A stretch of 53,710 nt of DNA, from the NCBI GenBank assembly GCA_044224215.1, contig JBGAKX010000015.1, forward strand, positions 1 to 53,710, in the 5' to 3' direction. This DNA comes from DAOMFM01 sp035429825 (GTDB taxonomy: Bacteria > Acidobacteriota > Blastocatellia > UBA7656 > JADIYM01). Made by a program: the position numbers and the translations under genes. Positions 7,151 to 15,874 of the stretch are shown in pieces (position 1 is the first letter of the stretch; every line of letters starts with the position of its first letter). The notes below the pieces were generated by a model. It was not told the DNA's origin. It was given only the letters and a program-made list of their open reading frames with translations, and did no database searches.

Positions 7151-8536
7151 GTGGCCAGAATCCTCATCGTTGACGACGAAGCGAACATGCGCCGCGTACT
7201 GTCGGTGGTGCTGACGGAGGACGGTCACACGGTGATCCAGGCCGGTGGAGTGACAGAAGCAATCGCCGCGCTTCACGCTTCAACCATCGATGTCGTGGTG
7301 ACAGACCATTGTATGCGTGACGGCGACGGGTTTGCGGTGCTCGCGTCCAGCGTCGAGGCTGATCCACTCGTGCCTGTCGTGTTCCTGACCGCGTTTGCTA
7401 CGGTCGAACTGGCCGTCGAGGCCATGCGCCGGGGGGCGTTCGACTTCATTACAAAGCCGTTTGTCCCGGACGTCGTGTGCGCGACGATCAGGCGCGCCTC
7501 GGAACGTGCGGAGCTCTTGCGGGAGAACGCGAGGCTCAAGGGCGAAGTTGAGCGCCTCGGGTTCGACGAGTCGATTATCGGCGCAAGCGCGCCAATGCGG
7601 GAGCTGCTCGAGACAATAGTCCGCGTTGCACCTACCAATGCGACCGTCTTGATCACTGGCGAGACGGGCACCGGGAAAGAACTCGTGGCTCGCGCGATTC
7701 ACAAGGGGAGCCCGCGAGCAGGCGCGTCATTCGTCGCCGTCAACTGCGCTGCGTTCCCCGAGACACTGCTCGACAGCGAACTCTTCGGTCACGAGAAGGG
7801 TGCATTCACGGGCGCCGACCGTCCACGGCGAGGACTGTTCGAAGCTGCGCACCGCGGCACGCTGTTTCTCGACGAGGCGGGCGAGATGCCCGCGTCGCTC
7901 CAGGCAAAGTTGCTGCGCGTACTCGCAGAAGGACAGATCACGCGCGTCGGTTCGACGGCTCTCAGGCAGGTGGATGTCCGCATCATTGCTGCCACGCACC
8001 GCAACCTCTCGCAGCGCGTCAGGGACGGGCTCTTTCGGGACGACCTCTTCTACAGACTGTCCGTCATTCCGATCGACGTTCCCCCGCTCCGTGAGCGGGG
8101 CGACGACATCCGCCTGCTTGTCGAACATTATCTTGCGCAGACGGCTCGCGACTTGAATCTACCCGCACGTCGGGTGCATCCGTCCGCCTTGACCAAGCTC
8201 GCCTCCTACTCGTTTCCCGGCAACGTCCGCGAGCTCCGCAATCTGATCGAGCGGGCGTGCATCCTGGCGCGAAGCGAAGAGATCGGCCCCGACGATCTCG
8301 TGCTCGGGGTCGGCGAGCTTACCAGCACTGAGACGGAGGGCGATATGCAGGGCGCATGGCTTTCCTCACTCCCGGACTCCTTCGATATTCGAGCGACCGT
8401 TGAGGCAATCGAGGTCAAGCTCATCAAGCGCGCGCTCGACGCAGCTGGGGGGGTCCAAGCCAAGGCGGCGCGCAACCTGGGACTGTCGCGCAGCGATCTC
8501 GCATACAAGCTGAAGAAGCAGAAGGAACTGCGCTGA
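7151..8536 (+). CDS. sigma-54-dependent response regulator (NtrC family)
   Basis: 461 aa. GTG start preceded by AAGGA. An N-terminal receiver domain (1-120) has the acidic pair in LIVDDEANMRR and phospho-acceptor Asp52 (VVVTDHCMRDGDG). The AAA+ domain has Walker A GETGTGKE (from 170), the sigma-54-contacting GAFTGA loop (from ~218) and Walker B TLFLDEAGEMP. A C-terminal Fis-type helix-turn-helix (AKAARNLGLSRSDLAYKLKKQ) follows. All elements needed to activate sigma-54 RNA polymerase are intact. Its likely targets are the sigma-54 promoters flanking it and those at 46-51 kb, by inference. Pairs with the upstream kinase. Confidence 0.95.
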   Translation: MARILIVDDEANMRRVLSVVLTEDGHTVIQAGGVTEAIAALHASTIDVVVTDHCMRDGDGFAVLASSVEADPLVPVVFLTAFATVELAVEAMRRGAFDFITKPFVPDVVCATIRRASERAELLRENARLKGEVERLGFDESIIGASAPMRELLETIVRVAPTNATVLITGETGTGKELVARAIHKGSPRAGASFVAVNCAAFPETLLDSELFGHEKGAFTGADRPRRGLFEAAHRGTLFLDEAGEMPASLQAKLLRVLAEGQITRVGSTALRQVDVRIIAATHRNLSQRVRDGLFRDDLFYRLSVIPIDVPPLRERGDDIRLLVEHYLAQTARDLNLPARRVHPSALTKLASYSFPGNVRELRNLIERACILARSEEIGPDDLVLGVGELTSTETEGDMQGAWLSSLPDSFDIRATVEAIEVKLIKRALDAAGGVQAKAARNLGLSRSDLAYKLKKQKELR

Positions 8537-8585
8537 CGAGCCGCAGCGTCGCATGGTGACGCCGTCATCAGCCAAGTGCGCAAAA

Positions 8586-8617
8586 GCGCCGGCGCGGCCC
8601 GTGGACCGCGCCGGCGC
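8586..8617 (-). terminator. hairpin terminator between convergent genes
   Basis: GCGCCGGCGCGG and CCGCGCCGGCGC form a perfect 12-bp stem with an 8-nt loop. On the minus strand the hairpin is followed by TTTT, so it most likely ends the minus-strand secreted-protein operon. There is no T-run on the plus side. Confidence 0.6.
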
Positions 8618-8664
8618 ATGCAGGTGTGCGATTGCGCCAGACTCCGCAGCGTCTTTCAATGCTC

Positions 8665-10941
8665 CTACTGGCAGGCCGGCGTGTCGCCCGTGTTGCGATC
8701 GCGCAGTACGTGACTGACTCCCGTGGCGCGCTCAACGACCTTCACGGTTCCAGTTCGGCTGGCGAACGAGATGTTGGCGTTCATCGTCCACAGCGGATCG
8801 TTTCGGTCATAGGACGTCAACGACCTTCCGGGAACGTACGCGAGAGAATCAGCCATTCCGCCCATTGTCGTCCCGGTAGCGGCAACCCGGTACGTCCAGA
8901 ATCCGTAGATCGGGCTCGTTCGATCGACAACCTGGCTGAATGTGTCGTGCGAGTAGTCATCGACACAGCAAACGCCAAACGGTGACAAAACCGTCACCCG
9001 AAACGTGCCTGTTGACACCGCGCCCGCTGAATCGGTGGCGGTTATTGTTACCGACGTCTCGCCTTGGCCAAAGAACGAGCCGGAGGCCGGCGCACACGTG
9101 ACATCGACCGGCCCCGGACAGTTATCGGCGACCGCCGGCATCGGAAAGGCCACGTAGGCTCCGACCGAGTATCCCTGAAGTGCATTCGCGACCATGGTCA
9201 TCGGTGCTGGAATGGTAATCACAGGCGGCGGGTTCGTCACACTGCATTCAACCGTATCCATAATGCGGAACATCGGTGCCTCCTCTTCGTGGCCACCGCC
9301 GCCGCCCTTGCCGGTCACAACGACCGTATTCGAGAATCTCGCACCGGTCGACATGGCACAGGCTGTTCGTGCGACGATCGTAACAGTGACCACGTTCGTC
9401 GCATCGAGTCGGCCTATCGTCACGGTCACGGTATTGCCGGAAACAGCGTATGTGCCGGCGGATGTCGTGCACGAAACAAAAGCGGTCTCCGGCGGGAGCA
9501 CGTCCGTCGCCACAACCTGTTGGCGCGGACACCCCGCGTTGGCAAGGACGATTGTGAAGGTTACGAGTCCGTTCGTTTGAACTGGCTCTGGTGTGGCGGT
9601 CATCTCCACCGTGAACTCCTCCTCCTCGGGCTCACCTGGTGGGGGTGTGACTCGGCTACAGCCAAGGGCCTCGCCGTTTCGGGTCACGTTGAGCGTGAAC
9701 GATCCGAGGGACGATCCACAACGTCCAGTGACGACGACGTAGAAGAAGCCGGCTGCAACATCGGCGGTCACCTGTGACTGCAATCCGCAGTAGTCGTTGT
9801 TTGCGGCCACGGCATCAGTGCAGCCGTCCGCGCCAAACGGATCAACCCTCGATCCATCCGCCGCCTGGTATACGACCAGGAACGAATCAAAGTCCGCTGC
9901 ACCGCCACCACTCGGACAAAGGCTCGCAACGATCGGCCCGGATTCAGCGACGTTGAACTCGAATGCCTCAAAGTTCCGCATGGGTCCGGACTTGCAGGGC
10001 TGCCCCTGCTCGAACGGGTGCACGCGCTTGAACTTGGGGTCGTCACGGCCAACCTGACCAATGGCGCATGCTTGCGAAACGCCAAGCGAATATGAACCCG
10101 ACGCGCCGACCTGGCTTCCCATTGCAGGGTCGGGTGACACGCGCAAGTAGTACGTTCCCGCGGAAGGCACCGTACATGGAACGACTCGAGTCAACCCCTG
10201 GCTTGTTGAAAGCACGGTGTGGTGCACATCGAGGAGTTCGACTTGCGACGAAACTTTGTTGCCGGATTGCACCGGATCCGCGTCGAACATGATGCTAACG
10301 GTGCACGAACGGCCTACTGTGAACGAGAAGTAGTCGACGTCGTCCGTGTACGAAAACTCACCAGTGAAGTAGGGGTGCACGGCCACTGTTGCCTGGCTGG
10401 CTACATCGTTTGGTTCACATTCAGCCGTAGCCGATTCAGTCACACAATTTCCCTTGAGATCGGCTGGTTCACGATCGGCCTCAGACATGTACGCCAAGTA
10501 GCGATCGAACAGATGCCGCTGGTGACCGTTCAGCCTGCGATGTTCGACGTAGTGGTCGAAGAGTGCGCGTGACGCGACAACCTCGGCTTCAATGTCATCT
10601 ACCGGGCTGCCGTCGTGAAACCGTTTGAGAACGCTCACTTCCTCGCGTGAGAAACGATCTCCGGCGGACATCTTGTTGTAGAGTTCAGTCAGGGCTGAGG
10701 CAAACCTCGGATCGACCGGTTCACCCGCCTTTCGGGCGGGTGCGGGATCCGGACAGCTACAGTCTTCGTCGGAAGGAATGCCGTTGGCCTGAACAGCGCT
10801 GATCTGCGACGTGAGTCGGGTAGCGTGACTTGCGGCGTACGAGCTCCGCGCAACGGGCGCGGCAAGAACGATCGCCGCCATTACAGCCATGCCAGCTCGG
10901 AAATGGAATGATGTTGCGGTAGCGTCAAATAGTGGGGCCAT
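8665..10941 (-). CDS. secreted multidomain protein with DUF11 and HYR-like repeats
   Basis: 758 aa from ATG 10941. This start leaves a usable signal peptide (FRAGMAVMAAIVLAAPVARSSYA); an in-frame ATG at 11076, 5 nt after the stop of the upstream gene, would bury it behind ~60 residues. The order is: a helical region of unknown type (~40-150), two pre-peptidase C-terminal-like beta domains (DVDYFSFTVGRSC; SFLVVYQAADGS), a DUF11 conserved-repeat domain (TNGLVTFTIVLANAG to RFSNTVVVTG), then an HYR-like domain (DNCPGPVDVTCAPASGSFFG, GETSVTITATDSAG). Many cysteines suggest disulfides. Probably extracellular or outer-surface. It follows the NBR1-Ig gene and is probably co-transcribed. Confidence 0.75.
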   Translation of the reverse strand: MAPLFDATATSFHFRAGMAVMAAIVLAAPVARSSYAASHATRLTSQISAVQANGIPSDEDCSCPDPAPARKAGEPVDPRFASALTELYNKMSAGDRFSREEVSVLKRFHDGSPVDDIEAEVVASRALFDHYVEHRRLNGHQRHLFDRYLAYMSEADREPADLKGNCVTESATAECEPNDVASQATVAVHPYFTGEFSYTDDVDYFSFTVGRSCTVSIMFDADPVQSGNKVSSQVELLDVHHTVLSTSQGLTRVVPCTVPSAGTYYLRVSPDPAMGSQVGASGSYSLGVSQACAIGQVGRDDPKFKRVHPFEQGQPCKSGPMRNFEAFEFNVAESGPIVASLCPSGGGAADFDSFLVVYQAADGSRVDPFGADGCTDAVAANNDYCGLQSQVTADVAAGFFYVVVTGRCGSSLGSFTLNVTRNGEALGCSRVTPPPGEPEEEEFTVEMTATPEPVQTNGLVTFTIVLANAGCPRQQVVATDVLPPETAFVSCTTSAGTYAVSGNTVTVTIGRLDATNVVTVTIVARTACAMSTGARFSNTVVVTGKGGGGGHEEEAPMFRIMDTVECSVTNPPPVITIPAPMTMVANALQGYSVGAYVAFPMPAVADNCPGPVDVTCAPASGSFFGQGETSVTITATDSAGAVSTGTFRVTVLSPFGVCCVDDYSHDTFSQVVDRTSPIYGFWTYRVAATGTTMGGMADSLAYVPGRSLTSYDRNDPLWTMNANISFASRTGTVKVVERATGVSHVLRDRNTGDTPACQ

Positions 10942-11081
10942 CGTCTCTACGAGCCAACACCGCATCGTCGATGATGAAGCGTCGGTTTCGTCCTCCTTTG
11001 GAAGCTGGCCGGCGCGCACCCGGGACTTGGCGATTACTCGCCGCAGCCCGGGTACGCGCCTGAGCGGACGGGCCATGCTGT

Positions 11082-13109
11082 CTACTCGCCCGTGCCTGCC
11101 TGGCCGCGGACGATTTCGATCTCGAGTACGGACTCGCTTGGCGATTGCAACCGAGGCACATAGAAACGGCCGAGCAGGTCACCAGGGTCGAGTGCGTCCA
11201 TTCGAACGTTGCATTCGACGAAGTGAGGGACTCCGTTCAGCACATATTTGGCCATCGGATCGAACGAAAACGTCAGTCGCCACCATCCGAGCTTCTGCGC
11301 GGTGGTTGCCGTGCATTCGTTGAGTTTCCAGTTGAACCCGAAGATAAGGTTCCCCGAGACGTTGACTTCCGCGCCATAACCGCCCGGGCCGTCGACGCCA
11401 TACTTCTCCCATACCGCGCCGTTGAATCCGCATACGTTCGGCACAACCGTGCCGCCCGGGCGATCGATCTTCTCGATCTTCAACCGCGCCGTCGTCGTGT
11501 ACACCGTTCGGTACATCGACGCGACAGTATTGCCTGTCGTACCCCAGGATTCGGTCGTTCCCTGACCGCCGAGAAGTGACATTTCATATGCCTTCAATTC
11601 GCTGGGGCCGGTCTGATAGAGGATGTTCTCAACGCGAATGACCGATTTTGGCGTCCACTTCTTGTTGAGGATGTTGTCGGACCAGTTCACGACGGCGCTT
11701 GTCATTTCGGACACCGAACCGTTCTGCCACTGAGCGCACCAGGTGCTGGGCGTCTTCTGTGGGTAGTAGGTCGTTCCGTTCAGGATGAACGTGTAGTCCG
11801 GATCGAAATACGGGAAGGTGGGAGGCGTTTCGTCGACCGTTGGTCGAAGTCCGGTGTCAACATGGGTGTAGTTGCCCGTGAGCCCGTGAGAATCCGAGAA
11901 GATCACCGGAACGCTGAGGTTGTTGCCAAAGCCTGTGTCGCCGGTGCCACCTGTACTCACGACGATCGGCACGTTTGTCGTGGGCTCGCCAAAGAACTCA
12001 ACGCCCTCCTGCACCATCCTCCATTGAAAGTTGTATGTTCCGGCCACGGCCGGCGCCGTCATGTTGAAGGCGAACGACACGCTGCCGCCCGGATCGACCG
12101 AGTTCGGAAGCGCAACGCGGTTCGGACCCCACGTCGTATTGTCGGTCGGGTTTTGAGATCCGAGGGCATATCCAGTCGCCGCGGTCCATGTTGTTGAACC
12201 GGTGTTGACCATCACGATCGTGACACCGAATGCCTGACCTGTCGTGAGGGTTGCCGGGACGGTCTGCGATACGAAGTGTGCATTGTTGGTCCCGATGCCG
12301 CTGGTCACGTTGATCGAGACATTGGTCGACAGGGCACCAAAGAAATCGACCCCCTCCTGGATCATCTCCCACTGGAAATCGTAAACACCGGGCGTTGCCG
12401 GCGCCGTAACCTGGAACGTGAAGGTTGCGACCTCGTTCGGGGCCACCGCACCCGAAAATGGAACGCGGTTCACTCCCCATGTCATGTTGTTGGGAGGGCT
12501 CTGCGAGGCGAGTGCGTATCCACCCGCACCTGTCCACGTCGTCGTTCCAGTGTTTCGCATCTGGATCGAAACGGTGTACACGTTAGCAATGAGCATCGGC
12601 GTCGGGACGGTCTGCGTCACGAACGCGGCATCGTTGTTCCCCCCGGTACCACCAACGACATTGATCGGCGTGTTCGGTGTTGGCTCGCCAAAGTACGCGA
12701 GTCCGGTCTCATCCGAATTGCGCAGCATCTGCCATTGGAAGTCATAGAGTCCTGAAGTCGTCGGAGCGATCACGGTGAACACGAACGTGCGGATGTTGCC
12801 CGGTGACGTCGCGCGACCCTTCGGGATTCCAATCCGATTGACAGCCCACGTGGTGTTGTCCAAGGGATTGATGGATCCGAGTGCGTAGCCGGCTCCGCCG
12901 GTCCATGTGCTCGTACCTGTATTCAACATTGAGACCGAGACGCTGTACGTCTGGCCTGCGGTCATCGTGGTTGGGACGTTCTGCATGACAAAAGCCGCGT
13001 CGTTGATACCCTCAGTGACGCCACCCTGTGTTGTGATTCCGGTTGATGCAACCAGAAGAACGAGAACGCCAACCCACGCGAATGTGTGCAAATTCGCCTT
13101 GCGTTTCAT
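11082..13109 (-). CDS. secreted protein with three NBR1-Ig-like domains
   Basis: 675 aa. ATG 13109 is preceded by GGAGG with 5-nt spacing. After a signal peptide (FAWVGVLVLLVASTGITTQ) come three copies of an Ig-like domain of the NBR1 type, each ~115 residues. Each has the pattern DAAFV.Q.VP..M..G..Y.V...M.NTGT.TWT...GYALGS, then TWG.NR, and ends FQW.M...G..FFGE. The C-terminal ~250 residues (from SVPVIFSDSHGLTGNYTHVD) are an aromatic-rich region of unknown family, possibly a carbohydrate- or surface-binding beta domain. Extracellular location is inferred. The last codon is 5 nt before the longest possible start of the next secreted gene. Confidence 0.82.
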   Translation of the reverse strand: MKRKANLHTFAWVGVLVLLVASTGITTQGGVTEGINDAAFVMQNVPTTMTAGQTYSVSVSMLNTGTSTWTGGAGYALGSINPLDNTTWAVNRIGIPKGRATSPGNIRTFVFTVIAPTTSGLYDFQWQMLRNSDETGLAYFGEPTPNTPINVVGGTGGNNDAAFVTQTVPTPMLIANVYTVSIQMRNTGTTTWTGAGGYALASQSPPNNMTWGVNRVPFSGAVAPNEVATFTFQVTAPATPGVYDFQWEMIQEGVDFFGALSTNVSINVTSGIGTNNAHFVSQTVPATLTTGQAFGVTIVMVNTGSTTWTAATGYALGSQNPTDNTTWGPNRVALPNSVDPGGSVSFAFNMTAPAVAGTYNFQWRMVQEGVEFFGEPTTNVPIVVSTGGTGDTGFGNNLSVPVIFSDSHGLTGNYTHVDTGLRPTVDETPPTFPYFDPDYTFILNGTTYYPQKTPSTWCAQWQNGSVSEMTSAVVNWSDNILNKKWTPKSVIRVENILYQTGPSELKAYEMSLLGGQGTTESWGTTGNTVASMYRTVYTTTARLKIEKIDRPGGTVVPNVCGFNGAVWEKYGVDGPGGYGAEVNVSGNLIFGFNWKLNECTATTAQKLGWWRLTFSFDPMAKYVLNGVPHFVECNVRMDALDPGDLLGRFYVPRLQSPSESVLEIEIVRGQAGTGE

Positions 13110-13695
13110 GGCTCCCTCCGCTCGTGGTGAACGTGTCCGACGGGAAAATGCGCAAGCGCACTCCAAGAATGGTCCTTCGACCGTCGGGCCTGAATTCTTC
13201 GCATCGTTGCGCCTTTGGTCAGTGCAATCCACGTTCCTCGGTTCAGCCTGTCGACGAGGAACAAACGCAAACCGTGAAGTGTCGGCGCATGCGTGACAAA
13301 TGCGACGGAAACCTTACGAAACAGGGCTCTTATGGCCACCGAGAACCGGACGGTCGCGAGGGCGGTTTCAATGAAACCGTTCGAGATGCGTTCAATTTCT
13401 TGGCAGCCAGTGTCAAGGGATTTGAACTTAACCTTCGGCATTACTATCGGTGAGTGGCTCGTCCGTCTGAATGACGAGACGGTGACGCGGGACATTCCCA
13501 ACCATCCCGCCGTTCCCGTTCCCGCAACATTGCGTATTGGGTCTGTGGCCGTATCGCCGGGCCCCCCGCACCAATGGGAATGGGCAATGCCGTAGTGCAT
13601 CAACCATCTGCTATACTCCCGCTGCCTCTCCGATCACCGCTCGAGACCGTTTCGGGCCCACTTCTTGACGACAACCCAACTCGGGGGAACACTCC
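13110..13695. other. 586-bp intergenic region, no gene supported
   Basis: Separates the divergent NBR1-Ig and nrfH genes. Open frames on both strands (for example 13293-13595 plus, and one antisense to it) lack signal, family resemblance or ribosome sites. A TATACT that could be an nrfH -10 box is at about 13611-13616, without a convincing -35. No clear repeats were seen. Confidence 0.5.
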
Positions 13696-14148
13696 GTGTC
13701 AACGCAGCGGGTCGCACGCGTTGTTCTCGCAGTCGCAATCGGTCTGGCCCTTGGTATCGCGTGTTACACCTTTGTGTACGCGAAGGGCTACTCGTACCTG
13801 AGCAACGACCCGGTGGCGTGCGCCAACTGCCACGTCATGGACGAGCAGTACAGCGCGTGGATGAAGTCGAGCCATCGCTCGGTCGCCGTCTGCAACGACT
13901 GCCACACGCCGCCGTCGCTCGTCGGCAAGTACATGACCAAGGCCCGGAACGGCTTCTGGCATTCGTACTACTTCACGACCGGAACCTACCCCGACCCGAT
14001 CCAGATCACGCCGCCGAGCGCGGCAGTCACCGAGCAGGCCTGCCGCAAGTGCCACGACGACATGGTCGACGCCATCGACGGCAGCGCGCACGGCGGCGAG
14101 GACGCATCGTGCCTGCGCTGCCACCGCTCGGTGGGGCACCTTCACTAA
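13696..14148 (+). CDS. nrfH: cytochrome c nitrite reductase, membrane quinol dehydrogenase subunit NrfH
   Basis: 150 aa, GTG start preceded by GGGGGA. One N-terminal membrane anchor (ARVVLAVAIGLALGIACYTFVYA) is followed by four c-type haem sites: CANCH (42), CNDCH (66), CRKCH (116) and CLRCH (139). This is the NapC/NirT-family tetrahaem layout of NrfH, which takes electrons from menaquinol and passes them to NrfA in the periplasm. It sits 22 bp upstream of nrfA. Length fits the family. Haem attachment needs a cytochrome c maturation system that is not in this window. Confidence 0.95.
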   Translation: MSTQRVARVVLAVAIGLALGIACYTFVYAKGYSYLSNDPVACANCHVMDEQYSAWMKSSHRSVAVCNDCHTPPSLVGKYMTKARNGFWHSYYFTTGTYPDPIQITPPSAAVTEQACRKCHDDMVDAIDGSAHGGEDASCLRCHRSVGHLH

Positions 14149-14170
14149 CCTTGTTGCGGAGAGAATCGAC

Positions 14171-15601
14171 GTGAGCGAGACACCAACCGAAGCACCCACG
14201 CCCTCCGGCGGCCTGAGCCGCAGAAAGTTCTGGATCATCGTTGCGCTCGCCGTCATCGGCGGCATGACCGCCGCGGCCCTGCTCATCAACATCTTCCAGC
14301 GCAAGCAGGAAGCGAGGTATCCGTTCTACCGCGTCGTCGAACTCACCGACGACACGGACGACCCGGCCGTCTGGGGAAAGAACTTCCCGCTCCAGTACGA
14401 CGGGTACCTGCGCACGACCGACCAGACCCGGACACGCTTTGGCGGCAGCGACGCGATGCCGCGCACGCCGACTCAGGCCGACCCGAGGAGCATCGTCGCG
14501 CAGTCGCGTCTCGAGGAGGACCCGCGGCTCAAGACCATGTGGGCAGGGTATGCGTTCGCCGTCGATTTTCGCGAAGAGCGCGGCCACGCGTGGATGCTCG
14601 ACGACCAGACGTTCACCGAGCGCCAGAACGTCGTCAAACAGCCGGGCACGTGTCTGAACTGCCACGCGTCGGTGTACACAACCTACAAGCGGCTCGGCAA
14701 CGGTGACCTCACGAAGGGCTTCGAGGCGCTGAATCAGATGCCGTACTTCGAGGCGCGCAAACAGGTCACGCACCCGGTGGCGTGCATCGACTGCCACGAC
14801 CCGGCGACGATGCAGCTTCGCGTGACGCGTCCCGCGTTCATGGAGGGCATGAAGGCGCTCAGGGCATCGCAGGGAATTCCGGACTATGACGTCAACAAGA
14901 GCGCGACGCGTCAGGAGATGCGCAGCTTCGTGTGCGGGCAGTGCCACGACGAGTACTACTTCAAGGGACCTGAGAAGCGGCTCACGTATCCATGGCAGAA
15001 CGGCCTGAAGATCGAGAACATTCTCGCGTACTACGACGAGGTGCAGTTCAAGGACTGGACACACGCGATCTCGGGTGCGCCTGTGCTCAAGGCGCAGCAC
15101 CCCGAGTTCGAGATGTGGAACCAGGGGATTCACGCGCGGTCGGGCGTTGCGTGTGCCGACTGCCACATGCCGTATCAGCGGGTTGGCGCGATGAAGATCA
15201 GCGACCACCACGTGCAGAGTCCGCTGCTGAACATCAACCGCGCGTGCCAGACGTGCCACAAGTGGGACGAGCAGGAGCTTCGGTTCCGGGCGGAGGCGAT
15301 CCAGGAGCGGACGTACAACATGCGCAACCTGGCGATGGACGCGCTCGTGGAGCTGATCAACGACATCAAGGCGGCAAAGGACGCGGGCAAGCCGGACGCG
15401 GAGCTTGCGCCGGCGCAGGACTTCCAGCGGAAGGCGCAGTTCTACCTGGACTTTGTCGAGGCCGAGAATTCGATGGGGTTCCACGCGCCGGGCGAGGCGA
15501 TGCGCATCCTGGGCGAGTCGATCAACTTCTCGAGGAAGGGGCAGCTGGCGATCCGGGGTGTGGTGCCTGCACCAGCCGCTCCAGCCCCAATGAGTCAATG
15601 A
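14171..15601 (+). CDS. nrfA: ammonia-forming cytochrome c nitrite reductase NrfA (CxxCH active-site variant)
   Basis: 476 aa; GTG start with GGAGAG 7 nt before. An N-terminal uncleaved signal/anchor (FWIIVALAVIGGMTAAALLI) precedes five haem motifs: CLNCH (161), CIDCH (205), CGQCH (255), CADCH (328) and CQTCH (359). The NrfA diagnostic KxQH motif (KAQH, from 307) precedes haem 4. The enzyme reduces nitrite to ammonium with six electrons in the periplasm (DNRA). Most NrfA proteins have CxxCK at the catalytic first haem; here it is CxxCH, a variant known in some lineages. Partner of NrfH directly upstream. Confidence 0.95.
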   Translation: MSETPTEAPTPSGGLSRRKFWIIVALAVIGGMTAAALLINIFQRKQEARYPFYRVVELTDDTDDPAVWGKNFPLQYDGYLRTTDQTRTRFGGSDAMPRTPTQADPRSIVAQSRLEEDPRLKTMWAGYAFAVDFREERGHAWMLDDQTFTERQNVVKQPGTCLNCHASVYTTYKRLGNGDLTKGFEALNQMPYFEARKQVTHPVACIDCHDPATMQLRVTRPAFMEGMKALRASQGIPDYDVNKSATRQEMRSFVCGQCHDEYYFKGPEKRLTYPWQNGLKIENILAYYDEVQFKDWTHAISGAPVLKAQHPEFEMWNQGIHARSGVACADCHMPYQRVGAMKISDHHVQSPLLNINRACQTCHKWDEQELRFRAEAIQERTYNMRNLAMDALVELINDIKAAKDAGKPDAELAPAQDFQRKAQFYLDFVEAENSMGFHAPGEAMRILGESINFSRKGQLAIRGVVPAPAAPAPMSQ

Positions 15602-15612
15602 CCGACTCAGAC

Positions 15613-15796
15613 GCGCTCGGCCTATTCTCAGGTTTGAACTATCCGACGGGGTGGGCCGAGTCCTACCGGACTCGGCTCCGGTTCTGTAATTGTGTGTCGC
15701 TCAATTCCTGAACCAGAGCCGGGCGCGGTAGCGCTCGGCCCATTCTCAGGTTTGAACCATCCGTCGAGGTGGGCCGAGTCCTACCGGACCCGGCTC
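15613..15796. repeat. pair of 66-bp direct repeats with internal hairpin
   Basis: Copies at 15613-15678 and 15731-15796 differ at five positions. Each contains GCCGAGTCC-tacc-GGACTCGGC, a 9-bp stem with a tetraloop (15655-15676; one mismatch in copy 2). They start 12 bp after the nrfA stop and might also act as a transcription end, although no T-run follows. Confidence 0.8.
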
Positions 15797-15874
15797 TGGC
15801 TTGTAGAATGCACGATGTCCAACCGTTGTGCGAATGTTGCACAATGACGGCAACCGGTTGCACGAGGACCCTGC

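Noticed and set aside
13106..13603. 165-codon open frame on the minus strand and a 100-codon one on the plus strand between NBR1-Ig and nrfH
   Set aside because: They overlap each other and the start region of the NBR1-Ig gene, with no ribosome site, signal or recognisable family.
14027..15598. 523-codon minus-strand frame across nrfA
   Set aside because: It is antisense to five haem motifs and the KAQH motif of NrfA and shows no family features.
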